A stretch of 64,000 nucleotides of DNA from an uncultured Synechococcus sp. (GCA_949373155.1 CASICK010000001.1:62001-126000); one strand, 5' to 3'; positions 17,580 through 26,667 are shown, numbered from the stretch's first letter. Notes: a model not told the origin generated them from the letters alone. A program made the numbers and translations.

Positions 17580-18155
17580 CATTTCAGCCTGAGCCTCAAC
17601 GGGGATGGTATGCCCATGGTCGAAACTGAAAAGATCGCAGGCTTGATTGCTAAGCGCTAAGTCGTTTTTTAGCGCTAGGGCAGCTGAATGAGGCACGACG
17701 TCGTCATGGCGTCCATGCAGAAGAAGTACAGGTGGGCGAGTCATAGGGGGTTCCCAATTGGGATGGGGATAGGCACTGCAGGCGATTAATCCGGAGAGCG
17801 GTAAGTCACACCCGGCAGCCATGGTCATGGCCCCTCCTTGAGAAAAGCCCAACAGGACCGTTGCCTCCAGTGGGATCTCCGCTGAGCCGAGGTTGTTGAT
17901 GCGTTTTTTTAAGTCTTCAACAGCCGCTGGAACGGCGGACCAGTCGGCGGGGAAGAGCCCATACCACTGTCGTCCTGATCCTTGGCTTTGGAGTTGGGGA
18001 GCTTGCAGGGCAACCAGCTCGAGTGGTGTCGCGATCGCCTCGGCGAGCGCTTGTCCTAGCGGCATCAGGTCGCCGGCATCGGCTCCCCAGCCATGAAGAA
18101 GAACTAGGCGTGCCCGAGCCTTCTCTGTGGGTTGGCGGAGCAGATCGGCGGCCAT
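17532..18155 (-). CDS. Alpha/beta-hydrolase, carboxylesterase/phospholipase family
   Basis: A 207-residue cytoplasmic hydrolase. The nucleophile elbow GFSQGG is near residue 104, the acid residue in HGRHDDVVP near 150 and the histidine in DHGHTIP near 182, giving a complete Ser-Asp-His triad; VLLHGWGADAGDL supplies the oxyanion loop. Size and motifs match the YpfH/carboxylesterase group that acts on small esters, but the natural substrate is unknown. It is divergent from purH (60 bp between starts), and its last codons are part of the terminator of the neighbouring DUF3155 gene. Confidence 0.88.
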   Translation of the reverse strand: MAADLLRQPTEKARARLVLLHGWGADAGDLMPLGQALAEAIATPLELVALQAPQLQSQGSGRQWYGLFPADWSAVPAAVEDLKKRINNLGSAEIPLEATVLLGFSQGGAMTMAAGCDLPLSGLIACSAYPHPNWEPPMTRPPVLLLHGRHDDVVPHSAALALKNDLALSNQACDLFSFDHGHTIPVEAQAEMKKALKRWLDQPAQSA

Positions 18156-18215
18156 GGCATCAGATGCGCGGTTGCTGCGTAGGTTGGCTCAAGCCCTGTC
18201 TTTCGTCCTGCTGCC

Positions 18216-19823
18216 ATGGCTCCAACTGCCTTGCTGAGCGTGTCCGATAAAAGCGGGGTGGTGCCCCTCGCTGAGGCTCTCAATCGGCTCCATGGTTATC
18301 AGCTGCTGTCCAGTGGTGGAACAGCCAAAGTGCTTGAAGAGGCTGGATTGCCCGTCACACGAGTGGCAGACCACACCGGTGCTCCAGAGATTCTTGGCGG
18401 TCGCGTTAAAACCCTCCACCCTCGAATCCATGGCGGGATCTTGGCGCGAAGGGGAGATCCGGCCCATGAGGCGGATCTCCTCGAACAGAAGATCGATCCC
18501 ATCGATGTAGTGGTGGTGAACCTTTACCCGTTCAGGGAAACCATCGCAGCCCACGATGTGAGCTGGGACACCGCCATTGAGAACATCGATATTGGCGGAC
18601 CCACGATGGTTCGCTCCGCTGCCAAAAATCATGCCCATGTCGCGGTGCTCACCAGTCCTGAGCAGTACGACAGCTTTCTGCAAGCGCTGTCTGGATCGGC
18701 TGGAGGCGTGGATGCCAATGTGCGCCGTCATTTGGCCTTAGAGGCGTTTGCGCATACGGCTGCGTATGACGTTGCGATTAGTCGTTGGATGCAATCTCGC
18801 CCTGAGTTGCAACCTGCTGTTGATGCCAACTCTCCAGCCAAAGCCAAAGCTCCAGCCGCAGCCCTGCCATGGCTAGAGGCTTTGCCCCTCCGGCAGACGT
18901 TGCGCTACGGGGAGAACCCTCACCAGAAGGCGGCTTGGTTCAGCAGCCCAGTGGGATGGGGGGGGGCCACGCAGCTGCAAGGAAAGGAGCTCAGCACAAA
19001 TAATCTGCTCGATCTGGAAGCGGCCCTGGCCACCGTTCGTGAGTTTGGTTATGGCTCAGAGGGTCTTCATCGCGCAGAGCAAGCTGCGGCTGTGGTGGTG
19101 AAGCACACCAATCCCTGTGGAGTGGCGGTGGGTGACGGTGTGGCTACCGCCCTCACTCGGGCTCTCGATGGTGATCGAATCAGCGCCTTCGGTGGCATTG
19201 TTGCCCTGAATGCTGTGGTTGATGGCCTAGCGGCCAAGGAGCTCACCAGCTTGTTCTTGGAGTGTGTTGTAGCTCCTGGGTACAGCCCAGAAGCGCGTGA
19301 GATTTTGACAGCCAAAGGCAATCTCCGCCTCCTCGAATTGGCGCCTGAGGCGATTGATGCTGCACCTAAAGACCACATCCGCAGCATCCTTGGTGGTGTT
19401 TTGGTGCAGGATCTCGACGATCAACCGATCGAGCCTTCCGGTTGGACGGTGGCGAGCCAGCGTCAACCCACCGCGGCTGAAGACGCCGATCTCCGTTTTG
19501 CTTGGCAGCTCGTGCGTCATGTGCGCTCGAATGCGATTTTGGTCGCACGTGATGGTCAGAGCCTTGGTGTTGGGGCTGGTCAGATGAATAGGGTTGGGTC
19601 TGCCCGACTTGCGTTAGAGGCTGCTGGTGAGCAAGCAGTGGGGGCTGTGCTTGCGAGTGATGGCTTCTTCCCTTTCGATGACACCGTTCGTCTTGCCGCA
19701 AGCCATGGAATTAAGGCCGTCATTCATCCTGGCGGCAGCCTTCGTGATGCTGATTCCATCAAAGCCTGCGATGAACTTGGCCTGGCCATGGTGCTCACCG
19801 GACGCCGTCACTTTCTTCACTGA
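18216..19823 (+). CDS. purH: Bifunctional AICAR transformylase / IMP cyclohydrolase
   Basis: Catalyses the last two steps of purine synthesis: formylation of AICAR with 10-formyl-THF, then cyclisation to IMP. The 535-residue protein has the N-terminal MGS-like cyclohydrolase domain ([46 protein letters not shown]) and the C-terminal transformylase domain ([24 protein letters not shown] with the catalytic Lys-His; [16 protein letters not shown] terminus). It is full length. It is followed by a DUF4079 gene after 50 bp. Confidence 0.97.
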   Translation: MAPTALLSVSDKSGVVPLAEALNRLHGYQLLSSGGTAKVLEEAGLPVTRVADHTGAPEILGGRVKTLHPRIHGGILARRGDPAHEADLLEQKIDPIDVVVVNLYPFRETIAAHDVSWDTAIENIDIGGPTMVRSAAKNHAHVAVLTSPEQYDSFLQALSGSAGGVDANVRRHLALEAFAHTAAYDVAISRWMQSRPELQPAVDANSPAKAKAPAAALPWLEALPLRQTLRYGENPHQKAAWFSSPVGWGGATQLQGKELSTNNLLDLEAALATVREFGYGSEGLHRAEQAAAVVVKHTNPCGVAVGDGVATALTRALDGDRISAFGGIVALNAVVDGLAAKELTSLFLECVVAPGYSPEAREILTAKGNLRLLELAPEAIDAAPKDHIRSILGGVLVQDLDDQPIEPSGWTVASQRQPTAAEDADLRFAWQLVRHVRSNAILVARDGQSLGVGAGQMNRVGSARLALEAAGEQAVGAVLASDGFFPFDDTVRLAASHGIKAVIHPGGSLRDADSIKACDELGLAMVLTGRRHFLH

Positions 19824-19873
19824 GAACACGGGCACCTAATCTCGATTGACTTGTCCACTCACCGAACTGACCC

Positions 19874-20335
19874 ATGACCCTGCCAGCTTTGCCTTTTGCC
19901 GCCAGCTTCATGCACCCCCTATTGATGTGGGGGCTCCTAGCCGCAGGTGGCTATTCCATGTTTCTTGGGATCAAAGCCAAGAAGGTACGCACAGGCACCC
20001 CAGAGCAGCGGAAGGCCCTGTTGCCAGGCAAGTTTGCCCAGCGTCATTACCGCTGGGGAAGCCTGATCCTCGCGGTGATGGTGACAGGAATGATCGGTGG
20101 CATGACCGTGACTTACATCAACAACGGCAAGTTGTTCGTTGGCCCGCATCTGCTTGTGGGCTTGGCGATGACTGGAATGATTGCCTTAGCCGCATCATTG
20201 GCTCCGTTCATGCAGCAGGGCAATGTGATTGCTCGTAAAGCCCACGTTGGGCTCAACATGGGCACGCTCACCTTGTTCCTTTGGCAAGCGGTGAGCGGTA
20301 TGGAGATTGTGAACAAGATCTGGGTGAATCGCTGA
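19874..20335 (+). CDS. DUF4079 family membrane protein
   Basis: A 153-residue integral membrane protein. Hydrophobic segments occur at about residues 12-32, 61-82, 92-112 and 125-145, with polar link FLGIKAKKVRTGTPEQRK after the first helix. The pattern HPLLMWGLLAAGGYSMFLGIKAK and RHYRWGSLILAVMV is typical of DUF4079, a four-helix cyanobacterial/plastid family of unknown role, probably haem- or thylakoid-associated by analogy with cytochrome b561-like bundles, which is speculative. Conserved histidines occur in helix starts (HPLL, RHYRWG, AHVGLN). Confidence 0.85.
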   Translation: MTLPALPFAASFMHPLLMWGLLAAGGYSMFLGIKAKKVRTGTPEQRKALLPGKFAQRHYRWGSLILAVMVTGMIGGMTVTYINNGKLFVGPHLLVGLAMTGMIALAASLAPFMQQGNVIARKAHVGLNMGTLTLFLWQAVSGMEIVNKIWVNR

Positions 20336-21012
20336 TCTTGATCAAAAGGCTGCCCGCCGTTCTGGGCGGGCAGCTGAGGCCGTGGCTGGCATGAAAATCT
20401 TCTTGCACTTTCCAGGTGAGACGCCTTGAAATTTGGCGGACAATCTGGCGAAGTAAATGATCTCCGCTGGACTGAACAAGCCCATCAGGAAGCAATGTGA
20501 TCACTTTGGGAAGCTGAATCCAAACCGAGAGATCAAGATCCCAGCTCACAGCAGTGAGCTCTTCAGTGGAGTCAGCTTAAGCCGTTGTTTTCAAGACTGA
20601 GATTGGCCTGGAAATCAACGTCGTAAAGATCAGCTAAGGCTGGATCTTGATTGCTGAGAGGCACCGTGCAGATCGCGTAATTGCCAGCGTTCTGAGGGAG
20701 TAGACGCAATCCGATCGTGGGCTCAACCTCGAACCCGAAGTTGCCAAAACGTCCGAGAGTGAGGGCATAGGCCTGCTCGTCAATGGACTTGACCTCCATG
20801 GGCGCTGCGCAACGCCGAAACCAGCCTTCGTGCCGATCGAGGTAGGCCCCAACGGTTTGGAAGTCGGCACGCATCTCCATGCGATCGCGAAATTGACTGC
20901 GATAGCAGCGAACTTGACGGCTATCGCTACCGCGCAATGTGTCGGTTGAGGGTCTCGTCAAGAGCAGCACGTGTGCAGGTCCCCGGTTGGAGATGTCTCC
21001 ATGATGAACCAA
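20268..21012 (-). pseudogene. DUF1997 family gene split by a frameshift
   Basis: Two adjacent frames together make one DUF1997 protein. The first (21012 to the TGA at 20574-20572) carries RQVRCYRSQFRDRM, LDRHEGWFRRCAAPM, LTLGRFGNFGFEVEPTIGLRL and YDVDFQANLS. The second, read after a +1 shift at AGC-TGA-C, continues DSTEELTAVSWDLDLSVWIQLPK, LVQSSGDHLLRQIVRQISRRL and WKVQEDFHASHG. Reading through TGA is impossible because another TGA follows two codons later. Either a one-base insertion has broken the gene, the base is a sequencing error, or a +1 frameshift is used. The tail runs through a terminator hairpin to 20268, which also suggests decay. First frame start (TTG 21012) is uncertain. DUF1997 is a cyanobacterial/plastid family of unknown function. 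Confidence 0.75.
20349..20374 (-). terminator. Terminator-like hairpin at the DUF4079/DUF1997 convergence
   Basis: A perfect 10-bp stem GCTGCCCGCC/GGCGGGCAGC with a 6-nt loop. On the minus strand it is followed by CTTTTGATC, so it should end transcripts of the DUF1997 gene; no T run follows on the plus strand. The hairpin lies inside the open frame of the DUF1997 C-terminal piece, which suggests that the normal stop of that gene has been lost. Confidence 0.6.
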
Positions 21013-21030
21013 TGTAAAGGGATCTGGGGA

Positions 21031-22227
21031 TCAGTTTTCGCTCAGGGCGATCAGTCTCTGGATGACATGCTCCACAACCCGATCTGGGGTGGAGGCCCCG
21101 GAGGTGATCCCTACGGTTACGGGCCCACTGGGCAGGAATAACTCTTCAACTGTGAGCTCTTCTCCAAGGGGCTTGTGCTCGATCGAATTGTCGGTGTGGA
21201 TTCGCTCTGGAGTGTCGATGTGGAAGGAACGGATCCCGCGGCTGACCGCAATTTCTTGCAGATGGGTCGTGTTGGAGGAGTTGTAGCCCCCAATCACCAC
21301 CATCAGATCCACGGTTTCGTCAACGAGCGAGAACATGGCGTCCTGCCGCTCCTGGGTGGCATCGCAGATGGTGTTGAACGCTAAAAAATGCTCATTGAGT
21401 TCCGTTGGCCCGTATTTGCTGAGCATGGTGCGCTCAAACAAGCGACCAATTTCTTCGGTTTCACTTTTGAGCATGGTGGTTTGGTTGGCCACACCCAAAT
21501 GTTCGAGATCACGATCGGGGTCAAACCCTGGGGAAGAGGCATTGGAGAACCGTTCCATAAACGATTCGCGATTGCCGTTGCCGAGAATGTATTCAGCGAC
21601 AAGCCGGGCTTCTTCAAGATCGAGAACGACGAGATACGTTCCTGCAAATGAACTTGTTGCAAGCGTCTCTTCGTGTTTCACCTTGCCGTGAATGATCGAG
21701 GTGAACGATTGCTTCTTGTGCTTCTCAACGGTCGTCCACACCTTTGAAACCCATGGACAGGTGGTGTCAACAATGTGACAGCCACGCTCATTGAGAAGTT
21801 GCATCTCTTGAACGGTGGCACCAAAAGCGGGAAGGATCACCACATCGCCCGATGCCACACCAGAAAAGTCCTTGACTCCACCCTCCACGGAGATGAACAA
21901 CACATCCATTTCCCGTAGGTGGTCATTCACTGAGGGGTTATGGATAATTTCGTTGGTGATCCAGATGCGTTCTTGCGGGTAGTGACGTCGCGTTTCGTAA
22001 GCCATGGCGACAGCCCTTTCCACTCCCCAGCAGAATCCAAACGCTTCGGCGAGGCGCACCTGGAGACGGCCATGGGTTAGGCGATACCCGTTGTCTCGGA
22101 TGGAACCAATCAGGCTGCTTTGGTAAGCCTGTTCCAAGCTGCCAGCCACCTCTTCGGCTCGACCGAAGCCTCGCCGGTTGTAGCGATCGGAGTGATGCAG
22201 CGAGCGTTTGAAGGCGTGAGTATCCAT
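21031..22227 (-). CDS. ispH: 4-hydroxy-3-methylbut-2-enyl diphosphate reductase
   Basis: Last enzyme of the MEP isoprenoid pathway, reducing HMBPP to IPP and DMAPP with a [4Fe-4S] cluster. The 398-residue cyanobacterial/plant-type protein has cluster cysteines in [12 protein letters not shown] (about residue 67), [11 protein letters not shown] (about 157) and [12 protein letters not shown] (about 290), the catalytic motif region NEIIHNP, and [11 protein letters not shown] and [14 protein letters not shown] in the C-terminal third. The IPP/DMAPP made feeds carotenoid steps such as CrtR encoded at 61281. It starts at ATG 22227 and lies 18 bp upstream of the broken DUF1997 gene. Confidence 0.96.
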   Translation of the reverse strand: MDTHAFKRSLHHSDRYNRRGFGRAEEVAGSLEQAYQSSLIGSIRDNGYRLTHGRLQVRLAEAFGFCWGVERAVAMAYETRRHYPQERIWITNEIIHNPSVNDHLREMDVLFISVEGGVKDFSGVASGDVVILPAFGATVQEMQLLNERGCHIVDTTCPWVSKVWTTVEKHKKQSFTSIIHGKVKHEETLATSSFAGTYLVVLDLEEARLVAEYILGNGNRESFMERFSNASSPGFDPDRDLEHLGVANQTTMLKSETEEIGRLFERTMLSKYGPTELNEHFLAFNTICDATQERQDAMFSLVDETVDLMVVIGGYNSSNTTHLQEIAVSRGIRSFHIDTPERIHTDNSIEHKPLGEELTVEELFLPSGPVTVGITSGASTPDRVVEHVIQRLIALSEN

Positions 22228-22293
22228 ATCTGTAACGGCAGTGGATCAACTCTATGGGCTGTCTGGCACTAGCGACTGATCGCAGATGCCAAT

Positions 22294-22323
22294 AAAAAAC
22301 CCTGTCCCAGGATGGGACAGGGT
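22294..22323 (-). terminator. Rho-independent terminator of the ammonium transporter gene
   Basis: A perfect 10-bp stem ACCCTGTCCC/GGGACAGGGT with a 5-nt loop (22299-22323), followed on the minus strand by a run of six T (22299-22294 read as A on the plus strand). It lies about 35 bp beyond the amt stop and separates amt from ispH. Confidence 0.9.
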
Positions 22324-22356
22324 GAAGTGCAGATCAAACGCTGCGAATGGAGCGAG

Positions 22357-23706
22357 TTATCGGCCTGATGACACGAAATCTGGATAGGCCTCCATGCCGT
22401 GCTCACCAATATCCAGGCCTTCAGTTTCTTCCTTCTCAGTAACTCGGATGCCACCGAACAAACCACCGATGACAGACCAAGCAATCCAGCAGGTCACGAT
22501 CGTCCAAATGGCATAGGCCGCACAACCCAGTGCTTGGATTCCAAGCTGGCTGATGCCACCTCCCACGAGTAAGCCCAGTGGTGAGCCATCGCCCTGGATG
22601 TCAAAACCCCAAAGACCAACCACCAAGGTTCCCCACACGCCACAGACGCCATGGACGGAGAAGGCTCCGACAGGATCATCGATGCCTGATGCGTCAAGAG
22701 CTGAAACTGCGAAGACCACAATGATTCCGCCGATCAGACCAGCAACCCAGGAGCCAACAAAGGTGAGGTTGCCGCACCCTGCAGTGATGCTCACCAAGCC
22801 GGCAAGGATGCCGTTGATGATCATGGTCAAATCAGGTTTCCCGGATGTGATGGTTGAGATCACGGTGGCTCCGATCGCGCCACCAGCTGCAGCCAATGTT
22901 GTGGTTACTGCCACGTAAGGGACCCACTGATCCATGGCGAGCTGGGATCCAGGGTTGAATCCGTACCAACCAATCCAAAGAATCAGTGCGCCAAGAGTGG
23001 CAATGGCCATGTTGTGACCAGGGATCGCCTGAGGCTTGCCATCAATGAATTTGCCAATACGTGGGCCGAGAAGCATCGCCCCAATCAGTCCTGCCCAGGC
23101 TCCAACGGAGTGAACAATCGATGATCCAGCAAAGTCGATGAACTCTTTGTCGCCAACAGAATTCAGCCATCCGCCATTCCATTCCCAACTGCCTGCAATG
23201 GGATAGATGAAAGCGGTGAGAATGAGCGAGAACACCACAAACTCGCCGAATTTCACGCGCTCTGCCACGAGGCCTGAAACGATCGTTGCCGCGGTTCCAG
23301 CAAAAGCAGCCTGAAACAAGAAGTCAACGCTTGGAACGAGTCCAGCTTCTGAGATGAGTTCGGGCGTAACGGCCGGATCAAAAAACAACCCGTTGAAGTA
23401 GAGAAAGCCTGCGGCTATGGCATCGCCGTACATCAACGAATAGCCAACAAACCAATAAGCGGTTACAGCAAGTGCAAACACAAAAAGGTTTTTGGCGAGG
23501 ATATTGACTGCATTCTTCTGACGACACATTCCGGCTTCCACCATGGCGAAACCGGCGTTCATGAAAATCACCAGAATCGTTGCGACCAGCAGCCAAAGAT
23601 TGTTGGCTAGAAACGCAGCATTGAGTTCCGGCATCTCTGCGGCATGAGCCGAGAGGTTGAACAGTCCAAGGCCGAAAAGGGCCAATGGCACGCAGCCAAG
23701 CCACAA
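22357..23706 (-). CDS. amt: Ammonium transporter (Amt family), apparent leader frameshift
   Basis: Cytoplasmic-membrane ammonium channel, 449 residues as read from TTG 23706. Family features are MNAGFAMVEAGMCRQKNAVNILAKNL (in the first helices), DFAGSSIVHSVGAWAGL with the conserved Asp, GWYGFNPGS, and FSVHGVCGVWG with a twin-His histidine. The segment LACV-like hydrophobic stretch ending LSAHA is a signal peptide. No ATG occurs upstream in this frame, but the preceding frame, from ATG 23830, encodes a basic protein-like leader (see the separate entry) that joins this one after dropping one base near 23709. Regulation by NtcA is suggested by the site at 23916. Confidence 0.9.
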   Translation of the reverse strand: MWLGCVPLALFGLGLFNLSAHAAEMPELNAAFLANNLWLLVATILVIFMNAGFAMVEAGMCRQKNAVNILAKNLFVFALAVTAYWFVGYSLMYGDAIAAGFLYFNGLFFDPAVTPELISEAGLVPSVDFLFQAAFAGTAATIVSGLVAERVKFGEFVVFSLILTAFIYPIAGSWEWNGGWLNSVGDKEFIDFAGSSIVHSVGAWAGLIGAMLLGPRIGKFIDGKPQAIPGHNMAIATLGALILWIGWYGFNPGSQLAMDQWVPYVAVTTTLAAAGGAIGATVISTITSGKPDLTMIINGILAGLVSITAGCGNLTFVGSWVAGLIGGIIVVFAVSALDASGIDDPVGAFSVHGVCGVWGTLVVGLWGFDIQGDGSPLGLLVGGGISQLGIQALGCAAYAIWTIVTCWIAWSVIGGLFGGIRVTEKEETEGLDIGEHGMEAYPDFVSSGR

Positions 23707-23830
23707 GGAGCGAGCGATTGGTTTTAAATCCGCGGATGCTTTGGAGGAGAAGCATCGGGCCCTCTAAGAGGCTTGCCTCCTGAAGGCGAGATTTACGTCG
23801 CTTGTTGGGCGACTCGTAAGCAGTTGTCAT
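23704..23830 (-). other. Probable N-terminal leader of amt in another reading frame
   Basis: From ATG 23830 the frame reads MTTAYESPNKRRKSRLQEAS, then LLEGPM...GFKTNRSLL, about 42 residues, basic and protein-like. Removing one base around the sequence CTCCTTGTGG (about 23704-23712) fuses it directly to WLGCVPLALFGLGLF of the transporter. From memory, picocyanobacterial Amt1 proteins begin in a similar way, which I cannot verify here. An indel, a sequencing error or an upstream ORF are alternatives. Confidence 0.5.
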
Positions 23831-23887
23831 AGAGAAATCCCGACTGCAATTTGAGCTGGACAAGAAGATGTCCGCTTGAACGAACTA

Positions 23888-23929
23888 AAACTGCTCGCTA
23901 AGGCACACTTCTCAAGTCGCTGTTGCTAC
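23888..23929 (-). promoter_or_regulatory. NtcA-like activated promoter of amt
   Basis: On the minus strand GTA-GCAACAGC-GAC (23929-23916) matches the NtcA consensus GTA-N8-TAC at five of six fixed bases. Exactly 22 nt later comes CAGTTT (23893-23888), one base away from the TAN3T -10 element. This is the spacing of class II NtcA promoters. It lies about 60-90 nt upstream of the ATG at 23830. Confidence 0.5.
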
Positions 23930-23961
23930 CAAATCTGGATTTCGCAAAGTTTTAGGTCTTT

Positions 23962-24714
23962 TTACTGACGGGGATGAACCGGCTGGAGTCCTTCCCAAGT
24001 GATCTGATCAAGCTCAAAGTTGAAGCGGCAAGGAAGCACTTCCACTCCTGCTGTCATGGCCAACCTGAACAGATCTCCGTAGCGGGGATCGGCGCTGTCC
24101 CCGGGGGCAAAAGCATTGACATCCGGCCGGCTCAGGCAAGGAACCAACACACCTCGTGCCTCAGGAATGAGTGCCGTAAGTTCCTCCAGGTGCTTTTGGC
24201 CCCGCTCGGTCACCGTGTCCGGGAAGAGTGCAACGTCGCCGTGACTCCAGGTGGTGTTTTTGACTTCGACGTAGATGGGGCGTTGATCGTCTGCGCTGTC
24301 GTCTGGGGTGAGCAATAAGTCAATGCGACTTCTGCGATTGTGTCCGTAAGGGACCTCGGCGCGGATCGACTTGATCGGACCGAGCTGGTCTTTGAGTTCG
24401 CCGGCTTCGATCAGGGCCCGAATCAGTTTGTTCGGCAAAGCGGTATTAATACCAGCCCAGCACAGCGTTCCGTCGCTGCTTGGGACCTCGGCCTGCTCCC
24501 ATGTCCAAGCCAACTTGCGCTTCGGGGAAGGGGCATGGCGAACCCGGACTCTCCCGCCCGGATGGAGTACGCCTTTCATGGGTCCAGTGTTGGCGCAGTG
24601 GACGGTGACGACCTCTCCATCGTTGAGCTCCACATCAGCCAGAAAGCGTTTGTAGCGCTTCAGGAGCACTCCTTCGCTGAGGGCAGGAAACTGAAGGATC
24701 GAGGTGCCGGTCAT
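23962..24714 (-). CDS. sfsA: SfsA family DNA/RNA nuclease-like protein
   Basis: A 250-residue SfsA protein. Recognisable phrases are KRYKRFLADVEL at the N-terminus, VHCANTGPMKGVLHPG (about residue 45), AGINTALPNKL, GHNRRSRIDLLLT, YVEVKNTTW (the PD-(D/E)XK-like E-x-K) and FPDTVTERGQKHLEEL. SfsA was first described as a sugar-fermentation stimulator in E. coli; its core is a nuclease-like fold with an N-terminal OB domain, and the physiological role is unclear. ATG 24714 is the start, in preference to a GTG-type extension. It is divergent from murJ. Confidence 0.93.
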   Translation of the reverse strand: MTGTSILQFPALSEGVLLKRYKRFLADVELNDGEVVTVHCANTGPMKGVLHPGGRVRVRHAPSPKRKLAWTWEQAEVPSSDGTLCWAGINTALPNKLIRALIEAGELKDQLGPIKSIRAEVPYGHNRRSRIDLLLTPDDSADDQRPIYVEVKNTTWSHGDVALFPDTVTERGQKHLEELTALIPEARGVLVPCLSRPDVNAFAPGDSADPRYGDLFRLAMTAGVEVLPCRFNFELDQITWEGLQPVHPRQ

Positions 24715-24779
24715 GGCTGCTGGCTGAATCAGTCCATGGTGACCTGGCACAGGGTTGAGAATGCTCTCTCAGAAGGGCT

Positions 24780-26402
24780 GTGATCAGACGACGAATGGCG
24801 AGATCTCTGAAGCGCATTGCCCTGGTCGTCACCTACGGCACGTTGTTGAGCAAAGTTGGCGGCCTGGTTCGTCAGTTGGTGATTGCGGCAGCCTTCGGGG
24901 TGGGTGCTGCTTATGACGCGTACAACTATGCCTATGTTCTTCCTGGATTTTTATTGATTCTTCTGGGAGGGATCAATGGTCCATTCCATAGCGCCATGGT
25001 GAGCGTGCTCAGCCGCCGTCCTCGTGAGGAGGGTGCTCATATCTTGGCCACGTTGAACACGATGGTCAGCGCTCTGCTGCTGGTGGTAACGATCGTTCTC
25101 GTGTTGGCAGCTGATCCATTGATCACGCTTGTTGGCCCTGGTCTCAGTCCGGAGTTGCACCGCATCGCTGCAGTACAGCTGCAAGTGATGGCTCCGATGG
25201 CTTTGTTGGCTGGTCTGATCGGCCTTGGCTTTGGATCGCTCAATGCTGCTGATGAGTTCTGGATTCCGGCGATTTCGCCGTTGATGTCCAGCCTCGCGCT
25301 CATCGTGGGCATCGGTTTGCTCTGGTGGCAGGCGGGCTCTGCGATCTCAACGCCCGCTCTCGCGCTTTGGGGAGGGGTGGTGTTGGCGTTATCCACCCTG
25401 GTGGGAGCGTTTCTGCAATGGCTTCTGCAGCTGCCTGCTCTGATGAAGCAGGGGCTGGTTCAGTTGCGTCTCGCCTGGGATTGGCGCCATCCCGGTGTTC
25501 AGGAGGTTTGGCAGGTGATGGGCCCGGCCACCCTGTCGTCGGGAATGCTGCAGATCAATGTGTTTACTGATCTGTTTTTCGCTTCGGGGTTGCTTGGAGC
25601 GGCGGCTGGGCTTGGTTACGCCAATTTGTTGGTTCAGACGCCGCTGGGGTTGATTTCCAACGCGTTGTTGGTGCCGCTGTTGCCAACCTTTTCCCGTCTG
25701 ACGGCTCCGCAAGATCGCCCAGAGCTGATCGCTCGGATCCGTCAGGGCTTGATGCTGTCGACGGCGTCGATGCTTCCCCTTGGCGCCTTATTCCTGGCCC
25801 TTGCTACTCCCATCGTGGCGTTGGTGTACGAGCGTGGTGCGTTCAATCAAGGTGCGGTGGAGCTCGTAACGGGCTTGTTGATGGCCTATGGACTTGGCAT
25901 GCCCGCCTATCTCGGCCGAGATGTGTTGGTGCGCGTGTTTTACGCCCTTGGCGACGGCACAACACCGTTTCGCCTTTCGGTGATCGGTATTGGGCTCAAT
26001 GTCGTCTTCGACTGGGCCCTCGTTGGCGGTCCAACGCCATGGGGGCCTCAACTTCCCTTCAATTTTGGTGCAGCGGGGTTGGTGCTGGCCACCGTGTTGA
26101 TCAATGTGCTCACCTGCGTCGCCCTTTTGTTGGCCCTGCAGCATCGGCTGAAAGTGTTGCCTTTAAAACAGTGGGGTCTAGATGGCTTGCGCCTGATGGT
26201 TGCGGCCGTAGGCGCTGGGATCGTGGCCTGGGGGTTGAGCCAAGGGGTGCGTTGGCCTGTTGATCTTGTGGGCCGACTCCTGCAGGTCGGCCTTTCGGGA
26301 TCACTGGGGGGGTTGGTGTTTATGGCGTTGGGTCAAGCGTTCGATGTTCAAGAGGTTCGCGAGATCAGCCAAGGCCTGACGCGTCGCCTCACTCGTCGCT
26401 GA
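24780..26402 (+). CDS. murJ: Lipid II flippase MurJ
   Basis: Flips lipid-linked peptidoglycan precursor across the cytoplasmic membrane. The 540-residue protein has about 14 hydrophobic helices and MurJ sequence marks: SKVGGLVRQLVIAAAFGVGAAYDAYNYAY at the N-terminus, NGPFHSAMV, LLVQTPLGLISNALLVPLLPTFSR in the middle and VYERGAFNQGAVELV, GRDVLVRVFYALGDGTTPFR further on. ATG 24780 or the internal ATG at 24795 may be used. Its last 14 nt overlap the convergent small gene. The protein is full length. Confidence 0.93.
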   Translation: MIRRRMARSLKRIALVVTYGTLLSKVGGLVRQLVIAAAFGVGAAYDAYNYAYVLPGFLLILLGGINGPFHSAMVSVLSRRPREEGAHILATLNTMVSALLLVVTIVLVLAADPLITLVGPGLSPELHRIAAVQLQVMAPMALLAGLIGLGFGSLNAADEFWIPAISPLMSSLALIVGIGLLWWQAGSAISTPALALWGGVVLALSTLVGAFLQWLLQLPALMKQGLVQLRLAWDWRHPGVQEVWQVMGPATLSSGMLQINVFTDLFFASGLLGAAAGLGYANLLVQTPLGLISNALLVPLLPTFSRLTAPQDRPELIARIRQGLMLSTASMLPLGALFLALATPIVALVYERGAFNQGAVELVTGLLMAYGLGMPAYLGRDVLVRVFYALGDGTTPFRLSVIGIGLNVVFDWALVGGPTPWGPQLPFNFGAAGLVLATVLINVLTCVALLLALQHRLKVLPLKQWGLDGLRLMVAAVGAGIVAWGLSQGVRWPVDLVGRLLQVGLSGSLGGLVFMALGQAFDVQEVREISQGLTRRLTRR

Positions 26403-26667
26403 GACGGACCTCTCGGTCTTCCCGCACCTGGATCGGTAACTCAAGGTGTTGGCGACCGACCAGCTGGGGCCCTTGCACAGACAGAATCCGCGCTTCAATT
26501 CCAAAGTCGCGAAAGGCGGTTTCCATTTCCTGGATGAGAGCTTTCTCAACCTGGGCTTCGGGATCGACAACCTTCCCGATCAAGCGTTCGCCGAGGCGGC
26601 CGATCCGTTGCCGGACCACATCGCGGGCGTTGGTGACCTCGATGATCAGCACGGCAGAGTCCAACAA
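26389..26667 (-). CDS. Conserved hypothetical protein
   Basis: A reading frame of about 92 residues from TTG 26667 (or GTG 26652), just after the DUF3181 stop at 26678. It contains SAVLIIEVTNARDVVRQRIGRLGERLIG, then VEKALIQEMETAFRDFGIEARI and HLELPIQVREDREV, an alpha/beta-looking soluble protein of unknown function that I take to be conserved in cyanobacteria from its composition. An AAGG about eight bases before the TTG could serve as ribosome-binding site. Translation is probably coupled to the upstream gene. The start is the weakest part of this call; the frame is open further upstream but overlaps DUF3181. Confidence 0.6.
   Translation of the reverse strand: MLDSAVLIIEVTNARDVVRQRIGRLGERLIGKVVDPEAQVEKALIQEMETAFRDFGIEARILSVQGPQLVGRQHLELPIQVREDREVRLSDE

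Noticed and set aside
20572..20574. UGA in the DUF1997 gene read as selenocysteine or by plain read-through
   Set aside because: A second TGA lies two codons downstream in the same frame, so only a frame change can continue the protein.
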